Below, piece by piece: positions 22,142-32,540 of a stretch of 64,000 nt of DNA. The notes under the pieces are model-generated. The model ran no database searches. It was not told where the DNA came from and saw only the letters and a list, made by a program, of their open reading frames with translations. The position numbers and the translations under genes were made by a program. Each line of letters starts with the position of its first letter. The stretch's first letter is position 1. The stretch spans positions 7,812,001 through 7,876,000 of the forward strand of contig OZ199838.1 in assembly GCA_964304625.1 (NCBI GenBank). Reading direction: 5' to 3'. This DNA is from Kudoa neothunni. Taxonomy: Eukaryota; Cnidaria.

Positions 22142-24574
22142 GGTAATGGTGTACTTACCGGCTACCAAAATTCGGCATGATGTCGTGATTTTTTTCGGTC
22201 GATTTTTTCGTATATTAAGTTCATTCACTCTAAAAAGTTGCAGCATACGAATATAAATCAATTTTTTTTCTAATGTTTCCTAAATTCGTTGCCATAATCC
22301 ATTAATTGAGCATAACACGTGACGACAAATAAAAAGATCCTCAAACTATATGTTTTCTCACATTTTATCGCGATATATAGCACATAATAATATAATATTA
22401 GAATCTAATATAGTTATGCATATATGTGATTTAAATTTGTATTTTATCACTTAAGTTTAAGGACGCACGGTTTCAGAAAATAAGGCGACAATGGTTGATA
22501 TTAAATCAGACGATGAGTTTTTTTTTTGCTTATAAATAATAATGAGATTCTATTTAATTTCTTGGTTTCGAAAAAAATCGTCCATGGTCTTCTAAAACAA
22601 TGTAGAAACTGTAGAGGTTGCGACACAATGTATACCTCTACAAGAAAGAGAAAGGAAACTAGCCAATTGATTTCTTCATTAAATAATAATGAAAAAATAG
22701 TTATATACGTATGTAGAAGGTAATTGAAATACAATAAATGGTTTTTATTAAATAAGATAGATGTAAAACAAAACTATGTCCAAAAAAACCTTTTTTACCT
22801 GAAATAATGAGGGAACAAAACAAAAATTATCTACCAAGAATATATTAAAGATCTTGTACTATTGGTCTTTAGATAATACTATTGAATCAATCTCATCAAT
22901 GGTTTCTGTCTCCAAAAAATCGATTATAAATTGGTTTATTAAAATTCAAACCATTTCCTCAATCAACAAAAATTCGGCGATGAAGGATACGTTATTGAAA
23001 TTGATGAAAGTCTATTACATGGCAAAAGAAAAAATAACAGGGGTCCTTACTTGAATGGAGATTCTTGGAAACATTCTTCTACAAAGGAAATCTTTATCCC
23101 TGAGAATGAAATGACAGTAATAAGAAAAAAAATTTAATTAATTTGTTATGTCATCTAGACGGATGGAAGTGGAAGTGAATATTGCCCTGATTGTGGAGAA
23201 TTGCCCGACGAATATATGTGTATATGTTATTTAATTATACGATGGTAAATTTTATAAATTAGCTCTATGTTCGAATTCTGAAAAATATGGGAATAGGGTG
23301 GACGGTCCCTGGGTTTTTGGTCTTTGTTGTGCTCAGTTGATCCTGATGGGAAAAGGACTCTAAAAGTGGTAAGGTATTTCAGTGTTCAAAGAAGAAATCA
23401 TGAAACTCTGATATCAATAATTGAGAACGAGGTCCTTAACGGGTCAACTATTTACAGTGACGAATGGCCTGCTTACAATAAACTAACAGAACGAGGCTAC
23501 AATCGCATTCGAATCAACCATTCCCAAAGTTATTGTATTAATGGAGCACATTCAAATATTATCGAATCTTGTTGGGGTCGGCTCAAGCTTAAGATCCTTA
23601 AAATTAAGAGAGGTGTGAGTCGACTAAATTTCGATAGTTACCTGCATGAAGAATGGTTCCGATCTATTATGGGTGGGAAACTCAATTTATTTAACAATTA
23701 TTTGAATATTATTAATAAATATTACCCAACTCAATAAACCGTCTGATTTTATATGTGACGTGTAAAATCAACTTTACCAAATAAGACTTTTATAAATGAA
23801 TATACTATGTTATAATGAAAGTGTTAAAATATAATTATAAAAGAATAAGCAACATTCAAATCATTAAACATTTAAAATATTATAATAGAATGTATGATTC
23901 TATAAGCTCTATATTAACTGATTCAATTACGCCTAAGGTATATTTTTGAACGTTTTGTGAAAAAGATACTATTTTTAAAATGATTTTTAACTTTATGCAT
24001 AAACAAGAAACATTTAGAGTCGATAGAAAAAGAAATTGCCACAAGATTTAAAAATTATTAGTTAAAATAAAATAATATGTTTAGCTCATTTCGTAAAATG
24101 TAAAATATTAGCTACGTTTTGGTAGAAAATTGTCCATAAAAAAATTTCAAACTAAAAAAACCAAAATTCTTTTGTAACGTTACTCATAAACTTTGATTTT
24201 TCCATTTTAAATCTGTGTATTGTGAAAATTTCCCAAATAAAATGATTCAATTTTTAATTGATTAAATCGGCAAATAAGTAGATTCCACATATTTTAAAAA
24301 TCATTTTTCAATAATTAAAGAGGATAACTTCACAAAAACGTTAATTTAAATTGGTTAAAACAAGAAAACAATACCTAAAGTAGCATCATAACGGGGATTA
24401 ATATAACATACAAGGGATTATGACAAACGAATTTAGGAAACATTAGAAAAAAAATTGATTTATATTCGTATGCTGCAACTTTTTAGAGTGAATGAACTTA
24501 ATCTACGAAAAAATCGGCCGAAAAAAATCACGGCATCATGCCGGATTTTGGTAGCCGGTAAGTACACCATTACC
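22142..24574 (+). mobile_element. Merlin-2 transposon with long terminal inverted repeats
   Basis: Inverted repeats of about 159 bases (22142-22300 and 24415-24574) match almost base for base; each begins 'ggtaatggtgtacttacc'. The 8-bp duplication 'caaacacc' (22134-22141 and 24575-24582) is perfect. It sits inside the Merlin-1 coding region directly after 'GAHTNT'. Its length is 2,433 bases. Confidence 0.95.
22500..23737 (+). pseudogene. Merlin-2 transposase (ISXO2-like DDE)
   Basis: Zinc-ribbon N-terminus near 22600 ('CRNCRGCDTMY', then 'VIYVCRR'); a helix-turn-helix at 22854-22960 ('SISSMVSVSKKSIINWFIK'); then, one frame off near 22990, 'YVIEIDESLLHGKRKNNRG' with the first Asp. The open piece 23324-23737 carries 'TIYSDEWPAYNKL' (second Asp) and 'SNIIESCWGRLK' (Glu). 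All three catalytic residues remain. About 230 bases (23060-23300) lie between 'LNGDSW' and 'DGPWVFG' where relatives have almost nothing; this may be an intron or an extra insertion. It includes 'EYCPDCGE', a possible zinc pair. Confidence 0.85.
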
Positions 24575-24777
24575 CAAACACCATTGAAAGCACTAGGGAT
24601 GCTATCAAATATAAAATATCACAGAGAAACAGGACATATTCGGTTAATGAAGATGGTTCTGTCAGTATGGATGGAATCGACGAATCTCCCGGTGAATCTC
24701 AATGGAGATGGGGAGATAATCACATTTTATGGGTAAAGCCATCCCATAAAGGCTTTATATCATCGTTACAAAAATTT

Positions 24778-25629
24778 TAGTTTACTATCAATTAGATTTG
24801 TATTTGTTGTGTTTTTCATAATTTTTTTCGATTGCACTTATCCTATGTTAATTTGAGATTGTGGGGTTTTATATCAAAATTCAGCCCTGAATTTATATAT
24901 TGGGCGGCTCGCAAGTAAAGATAAACATGAGACCATTTTTACTAGAGGAAAAATAAGTTTTATGATATAGTTCGGATTCCGTCGGTTGATCTCGCGAAAA
25001 GAGTGGGTTAGACCAGTCAACAACTTTAATTTAAATGTAAATTAAACCCAACTTCGATGACGATATTATTGAAATTAGAACCATAAAAGTCCGAATTCTT
25101 AATTATATTGTTTAATCGGTTTAATATTCAGATAAAGAGCTCAATTCTTTATCTGTGTTTAAATCCTTTCGGCAAGTTCCCACTTTAGTTGGTAAATTTT
25201 TTTCCTTTGGAATATCCACTACACACAAGTGTTGGAATCGAAATTCCGATTAAGCTCAATCCCGCTAAAACTTTCATCAGGTAGATATTACGCTTATGCT
25301 AATAATTTAATTATTGTGCTACTGTAATAATCTAATTTTTGCAAATTGTCGAAATAGTTTCGTAGGTTTTAAGAGAAATAAGTATATTTTTCCTAATCTA
25401 TTTAAATTTCTTACATTGATTAATTACATTTTCATTTATAAGTCCCAAGGTTACCATATTTGTTCATAATTAAATGAATTCATATGCTAATTGAATATCT
25501 GGCGATGATTAATATTTTGTTGATAGTTTTTTGTAACATTTATCAAAATAATGTGCTTATATTTAGATAATTTCTTGTACTCAGAGACTAGAGACCGGTA
25601 GTAGCGACTTGAAATTCTGTTTGGTCAAA
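24778..25629. other. Spacer upstream of the dehydrogenase gene
   Basis: AT-rich sequence with no open frame of note. It should hold the promoter of the dehydrogenase gene starting at 25630, but no core promoter element could be assigned with confidence. Confidence 0.4.
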
Positions 25630-26652
25630 ATGAATATTCAAGATGAATTGAAGAATATATTATGCTTTATTTTAGATATGATAATTATCTTTATTCTCAT
25701 CCTAAAAGACATAGTTGAATATATTAAAAATTTGGTTTTCAGCAACCAACGCGTTGTGTATCACAAGAAAACAGCCTTTATTACAGGTTCAAATGGAGGT
25801 GTTGGTAGACAGTTGTGCATCCAATTAGCCCAACTGGGTAAGGATTTTGTGTTGAGTAACTCGCGAAATCATATTTCTTTGAATGATAGACTGCAACTTA
25901 ATTTGTCTGGATCATCCATGTGTTAAAGAATCCATGGAATCCTTCCGGGAAAACACCCTTTTGAAGTTAAACCCTAATATCAAAGTTTTCACATATTATG
26001 TGGACCTCAATGACCTCGAATCTGTGGAAAAATATTCGGAAATGGTTTTGTCTGAACACAATATTCATTTCACCATTTTTAATGCCGCTAAAAATTATGA
26101 ACAAGATTTTCTCAGTGTGAATACAGAAAACTTTCTGCGTGTACTTCGTGTCAATTTTGTGTCTAACATGATAGTATACCTCTATAATGTCGAAAAGTTA
26201 TTTATTATTTTTGTAGTTAATGAGATCTATTATGCCTCAAATGATTAAAAATAAATGCGGTGATATAGTGGCTATTTCATCCATTTTGTCCGAGCATGGG
26301 ATCGGAAATGAAGTTGCATATTGTGCCTCCAAAGCTGCCATATCATCGCTTATCGAAAGTGCTGCTAGTTATTGTGACTTAAGGCGGCACGATTTCATAA
26401 GGTTCCATACGATTTTTCCATCAAAGATTGACACTCCGTTGTTTAATGGGTTAGTTTTGAGGTAATTTTTTCGTTGGCCGGATGTGCAATCGGTAATTAC
26501 CTCCTTTACTTAGTAAATATGCTCATTATATTTTCCCCCTGTTAAAACCAGAGTATGTGGCTCAAAAAACAATCGACGCTATAACTTTCAATTATCGAGA
26601 AGTTTACCTACCCAAATTTATGATGAAAGTTTTTATTGTAGTTCGAGAGTAA
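25630..26652 (+). CDS. Membrane-anchored short-chain dehydrogenase/reductase (SDR16C-like)
   Basis: Four exons: 25630-25837, 25890-26173, 26217-26461 and 26514-26652, giving 291 residues. The three GT-AG introns are only 52, 43 and 52 bases, and all junctions keep the frame. The protein starts with a hydrophobic anchor ('ILCFILDMIIIFILILKDIV', residues about 9-30). The NAD(P)-binding 'TAFITGSNGGVGRQL' follows, then 'VDLNDLESVEKY', 'FNAAKN' at the NNAG position, 'IVAISSILSEHG' with the catalytic Ser, and 'YCASKAA' with the catalytic Tyr and Lys. The C-terminal 'FPLLKPEYVAQKTIDAI' matches the retinol dehydrogenase 10 / 17-beta-HSD11 group. It probably acts on retinoid, steroid or lipid substrates at the ER or lipid-droplet membrane; the exact substrate cannot be read from sequence. 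This is a live host gene. Confidence 0.9.
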
Positions 26653-27186
26653 AGATTATTTGTAAATACACCAACTTTTAATTCTAATTTACGACATAGA
26701 ATAATTCCACCAAAGTCTCTTCTCCGTTTGCTTAGATATTCTTATCAACTGCCTGATGACGTGTCTGCAACGAAGATAAAGCAACTGTAGGCCTGATTAA
26801 TTAGTTGCTCCATTATTACGACAATATTATCATATTGACTTGTCGTATTATTATATCGATTCTGAATTTTTATTGTGGGTTTGTTCTGTCTTTATTTCCG
26901 TTAAATTGTTAAAAAAATATATTCACCCAACCCGTTGTAAAAAACTTTTTCTTTAAGCTCATTAGACTCTATACTTCATTCTGCTGTGCTTGATGATTTA
27001 TCATTATTATTTTTGAAGATAAAGTTTATTTAGGGCGAGGAGCTGACCTTATCGACTGATGCATATAAGCTTGTTTTTTTTAATTCTAAACGAACACTTT
27101 ATTGTAGACCACGGCGAAACATCCATTGGCGAGTACTGTGTTTAAGTCACCGTTTAAATGCCTCAATTACCACAAAATTTTAATTA
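26653..27186. other. Spacer, dehydrogenase 3' flank
   Basis: AT-rich 3' flank with no recognisable gene or element before the Tigger-4-type MITE starting at 27187. Confidence 0.4.
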
Positions 27187-28015
27187 CAGTGACTCATGGG
27201 CGGTGCCTAATCAAAAGGGAAATCAAAACCATTACACACGAGCCGTAATTACGCACGACAACTTTGCGCGTGCGAAATTAAACAAAAAATTTATATTTTG
27301 GCCAACTAGTGTACTTATTTAGTGTCGTATTTGAATTAATTTGTAATGGAACACGATATGAATTTGAAGATTCACAAAAAATGTATTATGCGAAATGCTA
27401 TATCTTTTTATTAAAACTTAAACCGACCAATAGATACAAATGTTGGTTTTGAGACATCATAAGGAATTCATTAGCTTTATTAATAAAAACATATTGAGAA
27501 TCTTTGATCTAATTTGCTCTCATCAGTTCAATCCACCCTTCCGTTTGCAGATCAAAATCCATATTTTCTCCCTTGGAGAGTTTTTATTACTTTCGAATAG
27601 AACCATCGTTATAATATTAAAACAACCAGTTTAAGTAATTATAATAATATTCAAGGCATACCTTATTTTTACATCAAAGATCACTGTTTCGGATTTAGCG
27701 TTCGATTTCTTCGCCACTTTTTGATAATATTTTATAATTCCAACTTTTGGAATAGATTTGAAATTTTATTACCTTATATTGACGCACAAGCCTTAATCTT
27801 CGTAGTTATGAAAAAGAAATCATTACGCATGAGCCATAATCGCGCACAGCACATAAAATGCATAAAAACTATTGACATTTTAATTTTTCTAAAGTCAAAT
27901 TGAGGCAATATGTTACTTTTGTTATAAAGCTTATAGCGTACAAATTAAATTCTCTCTATATATATTCATTATTTTACGTTTTATTGCGATATTACGTACG
28001 GCACTTAAGTCACTG
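27187..28015. mobile_element. MITE related to Tigger-4
   Basis: 829 bases with ends 'cagtgactcatgggcgg' and the complement of 'cggcacttaagtcactg', flanked by TA at 27185-27186 and 28016-28017. The left 95 bases match the inverted right end of Tigger-4 (42433 backward), including 'aatcaaaagggaa' and 'taattacgcac'. It has no transposase frame, so it would depend on a Tigger-4-like enzyme. Confidence 0.85.
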
Positions 28016-28191
28016 TATTAATTTTGTCGTAAAATAACCCAAATTGTAAGTCCCGTAAAAATTCGCAACCAATTAAAAAATATTGAATAAATTTTCTTCC
28101 TTCAACAGTATTACTATTACGATTTTGTTTTATATTTCATAAAAAAATATAATACATCATGGTTCAGTCACATTGTTTCGGTGAATAAAAT

Positions 28192-28437
28192 TCATATTAT
28201 TAAAATGGAGCATGGCCCACAGGGACGAATTTGTTTAGATGTATTACAATTATTCGTTATATAAAAAATTAACCAGACAATTTGTATTAAAACAAAATAA
28301 TATAATTTTGTTTTGCTTATATCAACAGTAATATATGTGCATTTAAGGATTTGATCGAAGGTATCCAGATCTTCTTGAACTTTCCGAGTAAAATAGTATT
28401 TTCCTGTGTTATTTCTTGAAAAAATTAAGTTTGCCAT
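28192..28437 (-). CDS. Possible small single-pass membrane protein
   Basis: An 81-codon frame with an ATG start at 28437, not recognised. The N-terminal half is polar ('FSRNNTGKYYFTRKVQEDLD'), followed by a hydrophobic stretch of about 17 residues ('YYFVLIQIVWLIFYIT', residues 46-62) and a cysteine-containing tail ('IRPCGPCSILII'). It overlaps no transposon end. It could be a host gene or a chance frame; the composition looks more protein-like than most chance frames here. Confidence 0.3.
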   Translation of the reverse strand: MANLIFSRNNTGKYYFTRKVQEDLDTFDQILKCTYITVDISKTKLYYFVLIQIVWLIFYITNNCNTSKQIRPCGPCSILII

Positions 28438-28855
28438 TTTTTAATTTATAAATAGAGGATATTGTTTCGAAATAATGAAAAAAAATTTAAAATTTGTTAA
28501 AGGCGTTATTGTAGAGTTGAAATGGTGTTATCTTCGTTTGTCATTAAAAGCGGGAAATTTTCGTATTAATATCGTAAACTTAATTGTTGTTTATGGCGGT
28601 TTGAGCGAAGTATTGCAATTTAAACAATGAAGAAATTCCCGCATAAACTTCCTAAAAATGCCAATCACAATTCTTTCATTTTTTCTGGAGGAAATTGATG
28701 TTTATGAAATCAAGTTGTCCTTTTAGAATTGACCATTTAATACTTTTCATATTAAAAATTTTGTTCTAGTTAATTTTTCCACAATGAAATACTTATTCAT
28801 TTTTATAACTGTCTTTAAAGTTTTTTAATTCTTTTGTTCTTCAACAGTAAAAATT

Positions 28856-29315
28856 ATAATATTTTTTTGTTTACAGGGTAAAATCCCTGACGCAACTTAT
28901 TAGGTTGTGTAATTCTGGTTGGCCAGACCTCTTCCATCAACGTTTTAGACACCGCTGGACGTAACATGAAACCCCGCCCCTTTTCTTTATGCGGTAGTGT
29001 GGGACTTTAACCCACTAAACACCCTCATCTCAGGGCGACCACCATTCCAAATCCTATCTCTTTAAGGACGTTGGCCCTGTGAGTGCTGCAAATCACTTCC
29101 CTTTCGAAGGGTTCCGGAGAATCAAACTTCTATTAAAGCGACTTTGGCTGCTAATGCATCCCACTCCGCAGCGTGCGTACACTTTAATCACAGCTCCCAA
29201 ACATGGGATAGAGACCCACCGAGACGGAAGCAGTAGTCTGACCACCGGCGGAATCGAACCCATTACCTCAAGGTTCTAAGTCCTAGTGTCACACTGATGT
29301 GCTATCTGCCCTCGG
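28856..29315 (-). mobile_element. tRNA-derived SINE
   Basis: 460 bases, distinctly richer in G+C than the surroundings. On the minus strand the head (29315 downward) carries a box A-like 'TAGCACATCAGTG' and a perfect box B 'GGTTCGATTCC', spaced as in a tRNA. A unique body follows, and an A-rich tail ends at 28856. The flanks carry an 11-base duplication, 'cagtaaaaatt' at 28845-28855 and 'cagtaaaagtt' at 29316-29326, with one mismatch. This is the hallmark of LINE-mediated retroposition with an internal Pol III promoter. No second copy is in the window. Confidence 0.88.
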
Positions 29316-29326
29316 CAGTAAAAGTT

Positions 29327-31014
29327 GCAACAGGTAATCGTCCCATTAGAATGTTAACACTAGTATATTATTAATACTAGTATTAAAAAATAGGCAGTGG
29401 CTATTTCACAGGAAATTAATATATCTAAAACTGACCAGTCGAATATACTGAAAATTTATATATTAACATAATCCATAAAGAGTAATTGATTTATAAACTT
29501 TTTAACATAGACAGATATGTTTTACTAGACTAGATCCGTATCCATATTGTTATATTTTACTGAATAACAGGAATCTTTCCTCTCTATGTTTTATTCCCTT
29601 TATATTTTAGTAGAATGTTAAAAATTAAAATCCTCAACGTTTAGCTGTTAAGCTTAGTGCACATTTTCTGATAATCATCTTAATTTCGAATGAAGATTAT
29701 TTTTTGAAGAATTTCTAGCGCCAAATCTTTTAAAGTGCCCTAAAAGGTCAGGTAAATATCATTAATCCAAAAGTTTAGATATTAAATTTCCGTTAATGAA
29801 CAAGAAAATGTGTGTGTATATATATATATATACACACATATATACAGGTCGTGTAATTATAATAGATTTGATTTAGTTAGGTCGATCTGAGGATGGATCG
29901 TCGAAGTAGGGCTTTAAACAGCCTGAAAATATTCAATTGCTTTGGTGTAACATAAAAAATTATTTTATTAATCGCTCTGTGTTTATAAATAAACTGATAT
30001 GTTGGATTTTAAAGCCACTAACATTTGTTAAATCCAGCATAAAGACAGATTTTTATCGTAAAATCTATATAGTAAATTTTAAAACGAAAATTTAATAGAT
30101 AAAAATATTTTTAAGTGGCAATGAAAATTATAGATCTAAGCAATCTTAGAATTTGGAGAAATTCGTTTTGATGGCAATAGACAGCCTCGACATGGGATTA
30201 TACGCTAGCGTGGTAATAGCCACAGTCTATTAACAAAGTATTATACATTATCTCCAGAATTTTTCTTTTAAATTACATTAAACTTATTGTACAAAACAAA
30301 AAATTCCTTTTGGAATTTTCTTGGTCGATCCATTTATTAAAAAATTTAAATAATTTTGAACATAATACGTCCAATATAAATAAAAACGCTTGTGCGTGCG
30401 ACAGAATTTTCTCCAGAGGGAAGAAATTTAATGAAAACATTATCAAGTATGATCAACAAGAAATTAGTTAATAACTGAACGCATTGGATGTTTCATTGAC
30501 CAGAAAACTCTGAAGAGATGTAGACGAAACTAAATTGACGAAAATGATTACTTTTTAATGTAATTATTAATAAATCAGTTTAAAAAAATAACTCAAACCA
30601 AAATAATTGCAAATAGTGCCTCGAATGTACGTCGAAAAACCTTCCGGTTAATCCATGCGGGTAGTTTGTTAAACAAATCATTATAGTAATCATAGCCGTC
30701 ATTTTATACCATAAGGTTAACCAGCTGAGGACCGGTTCTAATAGGTTAATCAAATTATGTAAAGGAATAATTTTTGGATAAATTCAAAGAAATTTTTAAA
30801 ATGGGTTATGGTATGATCACAACAAAAACCAAATTTATTCTCTCAGAGACAAGTAAAAACCAGATTATTGATGAGACCATTATCAACGCCTATATCCCCT
30901 TTAAATCCTCTAAGTCTTAAGTCTGTTCGCACGATACTGTCTACATTTTTCAAATGGTGCTTTCTGACGTTAGAATGGTAGAATCATAAATGAAAATAAA
31001 GTCGGTTACTTATT
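29327..31014. other. Low-complexity AT-rich spacer
   Basis: No transposon ends or convincing coding sequence. It contains the palindromic microsatellite at 29808-29845. A short open frame around 30820-30920 ('MGYGMITTKTKFILSE') could be a host exon but has no further support. Confidence 0.35.
29808..29845. repeat. Palindromic TG/TA/CA microsatellite
   Basis: A run of TG repeats, then TA repeats, then CA repeats, then TATATA. The (TG)n(TA)n(CA)n order makes an almost perfect inverted repeat that could form a cruciform. Confidence 0.9.
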
Positions 31015-31389
31015 TTTAGAGAACCAATAAATTCAGATTGGCTCTTTCGATTATGATAACTTTTATTACCCCATTGGTTCTTATTTTGTCGATCTATGGA
31101 AGTAAGACGTCCCTCGATAATTATTTAAACTCTTTTACGATGGAAGAACTGTCTTCTATGAATGAAGGTATCTTTTTTAGGAAAATATATTAATAATCAG
31201 ATTTTAGGCCAATGGGTTGTAAATATTAGATGTTTAATAATTATTATGCTTTTTCTCAGCATTTTTATTCCATTATCGGACGACATTATCGGTATACTAT
31301 TACAAAAACATCAGAGTAGGCATGGTAGGATATTTTTGACTACTTTTGTATCAAGTAATTTAATAAACCTCAAACCTTATTTATATTGA
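31014..31389 (+). CDS. Possible host exons of a multi-pass membrane protein (partial)
   Basis: A splice acceptor 'ttatttttag' ends at 31016. The exon reads 'RTNKFRLALSIMITFITP', then a hydrophobic stretch and 'SLDNYLNSFTMEELSSMNEG'. A GT at 31169 and AG at 31208 give a 40-base intron, after which the frame continues 'QWVVNIRCLIIIMLFLSIF' and 'IPLSDDIIG'. That size fits the other host introns. The result is two transmembrane segments joined by a polar loop. No family was recognised. The upstream and downstream exons are unresolved, and the frame may end near 31330 or 31389. Confidence 0.4.
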
Positions 31390-32532
31390 GTTTCTAGTGA
31401 TCATTCAATCATTTTCTGGCTATCTATATATAAAATTTATCTTTTATTCTATTTCATTGAATTCACACATACATGTATCATTGATTCTACTTCTAATTGG
31501 AACAGTTTGTTATTCGGTATCTTCGCTGTTGTCATTATTGACAATGATACTATAGTTTTTGATTAAATTCTACTAGTTTTATTTCAATTTTGTTATTTTA
31601 TCGCTGGTATTTCTCGTATCTCCAGTTCAGATACAACGTTTCACAAATTTAATTGATTACGTTTGTAGTTTTTATCACTTTTTATTAACATAACCAAAGA
31701 ACGTCGGAAAAATAAATCGTTTGGTCAGACCGCTTTTTAAATCGACAAATTACTTTACGTAAAAGAGTTAATGACATTGACGTTCAAAGGATGCATCTAA
31801 ATAATACTTTTGAGGAGATTGAGCGATATTTCAAGTAGAAAAAAATCTCACTTTCATAGAATTACTAATAACATAGGTCAAACAATTTACAAAATCTTAA
31901 TAAAAAAAAATATTGCAAATGCACTAAATTCAGGAATTAATAATATAAAAAAGGACCTTTGTACACAAAAATGCTAAAATGATGAGTCGTAAAAGCTTAT
32001 ATAATCATTTAATTAACGCTTAGATATGTATCGAAAAATACTTATACCTAATCCTGTCTTTGTAGAAAAACGTCAAATTATCCAAGTTTATAAATATACA
32101 TCGATTTAAATCATCAAATTTTACTATTATATACGTCTTCAATTGCTAGGCCTATTCATAATAAACAAATCTACTCAAATTTAAAGAATGGCGTGTAATG
32201 AAACTAAGGTTTTAACAAATTTATGCACGCGAATAAAGTTCATAACTATAAAAACTATCTGTTTTTCTGCATATATTAATAATTCAATTTTTGCTGTAAA
32301 TAAATTAATCCTGAATCACTTCATTAATGTGGAAATAGAAAAACGTTGCTACCAATGTTAATCACATCCCACTTCTTAAAAACAAAAATCACCAAATAAT
32401 AATAAAATCTGATTTTGAGATATTTTCGATTTACTGGTGACTAAAATTAATCCGCAATATTCATTTTCTAATATTTATACAAATAATTTCCCCGAGTAAA
32501 CAATTTAGAATGTTTCTTAACAGCTCAAAAGA
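31390..32532. other. AT-rich spacer before hAT-1
   Basis: No open frame of note, no terminal repeats and no target duplications were found. Confidence 0.4.
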
Positions 32533-32540
32533 CTTATAAT

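Larger units (their letters stand above)
14960..24777 (+). mobile_element. Merlin-1 transposon, split by MULE A2 and Merlin-2
   Basis: Three blocks of one ISXO2-like transposase (about 14990-15692, 22034-22141, 24583-24777) are collinear on the plus strand. They join cleanly when one copy of each flanking duplication is removed: 'attatcata' (15684-15692 and 22025-22033) and 'caaacacc' (22134-22141 and 24575-24582). Terminal repeats of Merlin-1 itself were not identified, so its outer limits are approximate. Confidence 0.85.
14990..24777 (+). pseudogene. Merlin-1 transposase in three separated blocks
   Basis: Block one has a zinc-ribbon N-terminus ('NCMKFNGNRHSIHRKNWR', about 15100) and, at 15312-15653, 'GGENIIVEIVESKFGEMKHN'. 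The family reads 'IDES' here, so the first catalytic Asp has become Val. It then runs to 'YIRPGSIII' at the MULE insertion. Block two gives 'HLIVNHSIEYVNSTIGAHTN'. Block three, beyond Merlin-2, gives 'IESTRDAIKYKI', holding the catalytic Glu, then a C-terminal tail to the stop near 24777. The region carrying the second Asp ('SDxWxxY' in relatives) reads 'TYCFKRY' in block two, so that residue is lost as well. Dead independently of its two insertions. Confidence 0.87.

Noticed and set aside
22142-24574. Host inverted duplication of about 160 bases
   Set aside because: The repeats end exactly at a perfect 8-bp target duplication and enclose a transposase, so they are transposon ends.
24455-24736. 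A 93-codon open frame as a gene
   Set aside because: It is the right terminal repeat of Merlin-2 read through into the last block of Merlin-1.
29245-29315. A tRNA gene on the minus strand
   Set aside because: Boxes A and B are present, but the stretch is the head of a 460-base unit with an A-rich tail and target duplication, and the tRNA stems do not pair well; it is a SINE.
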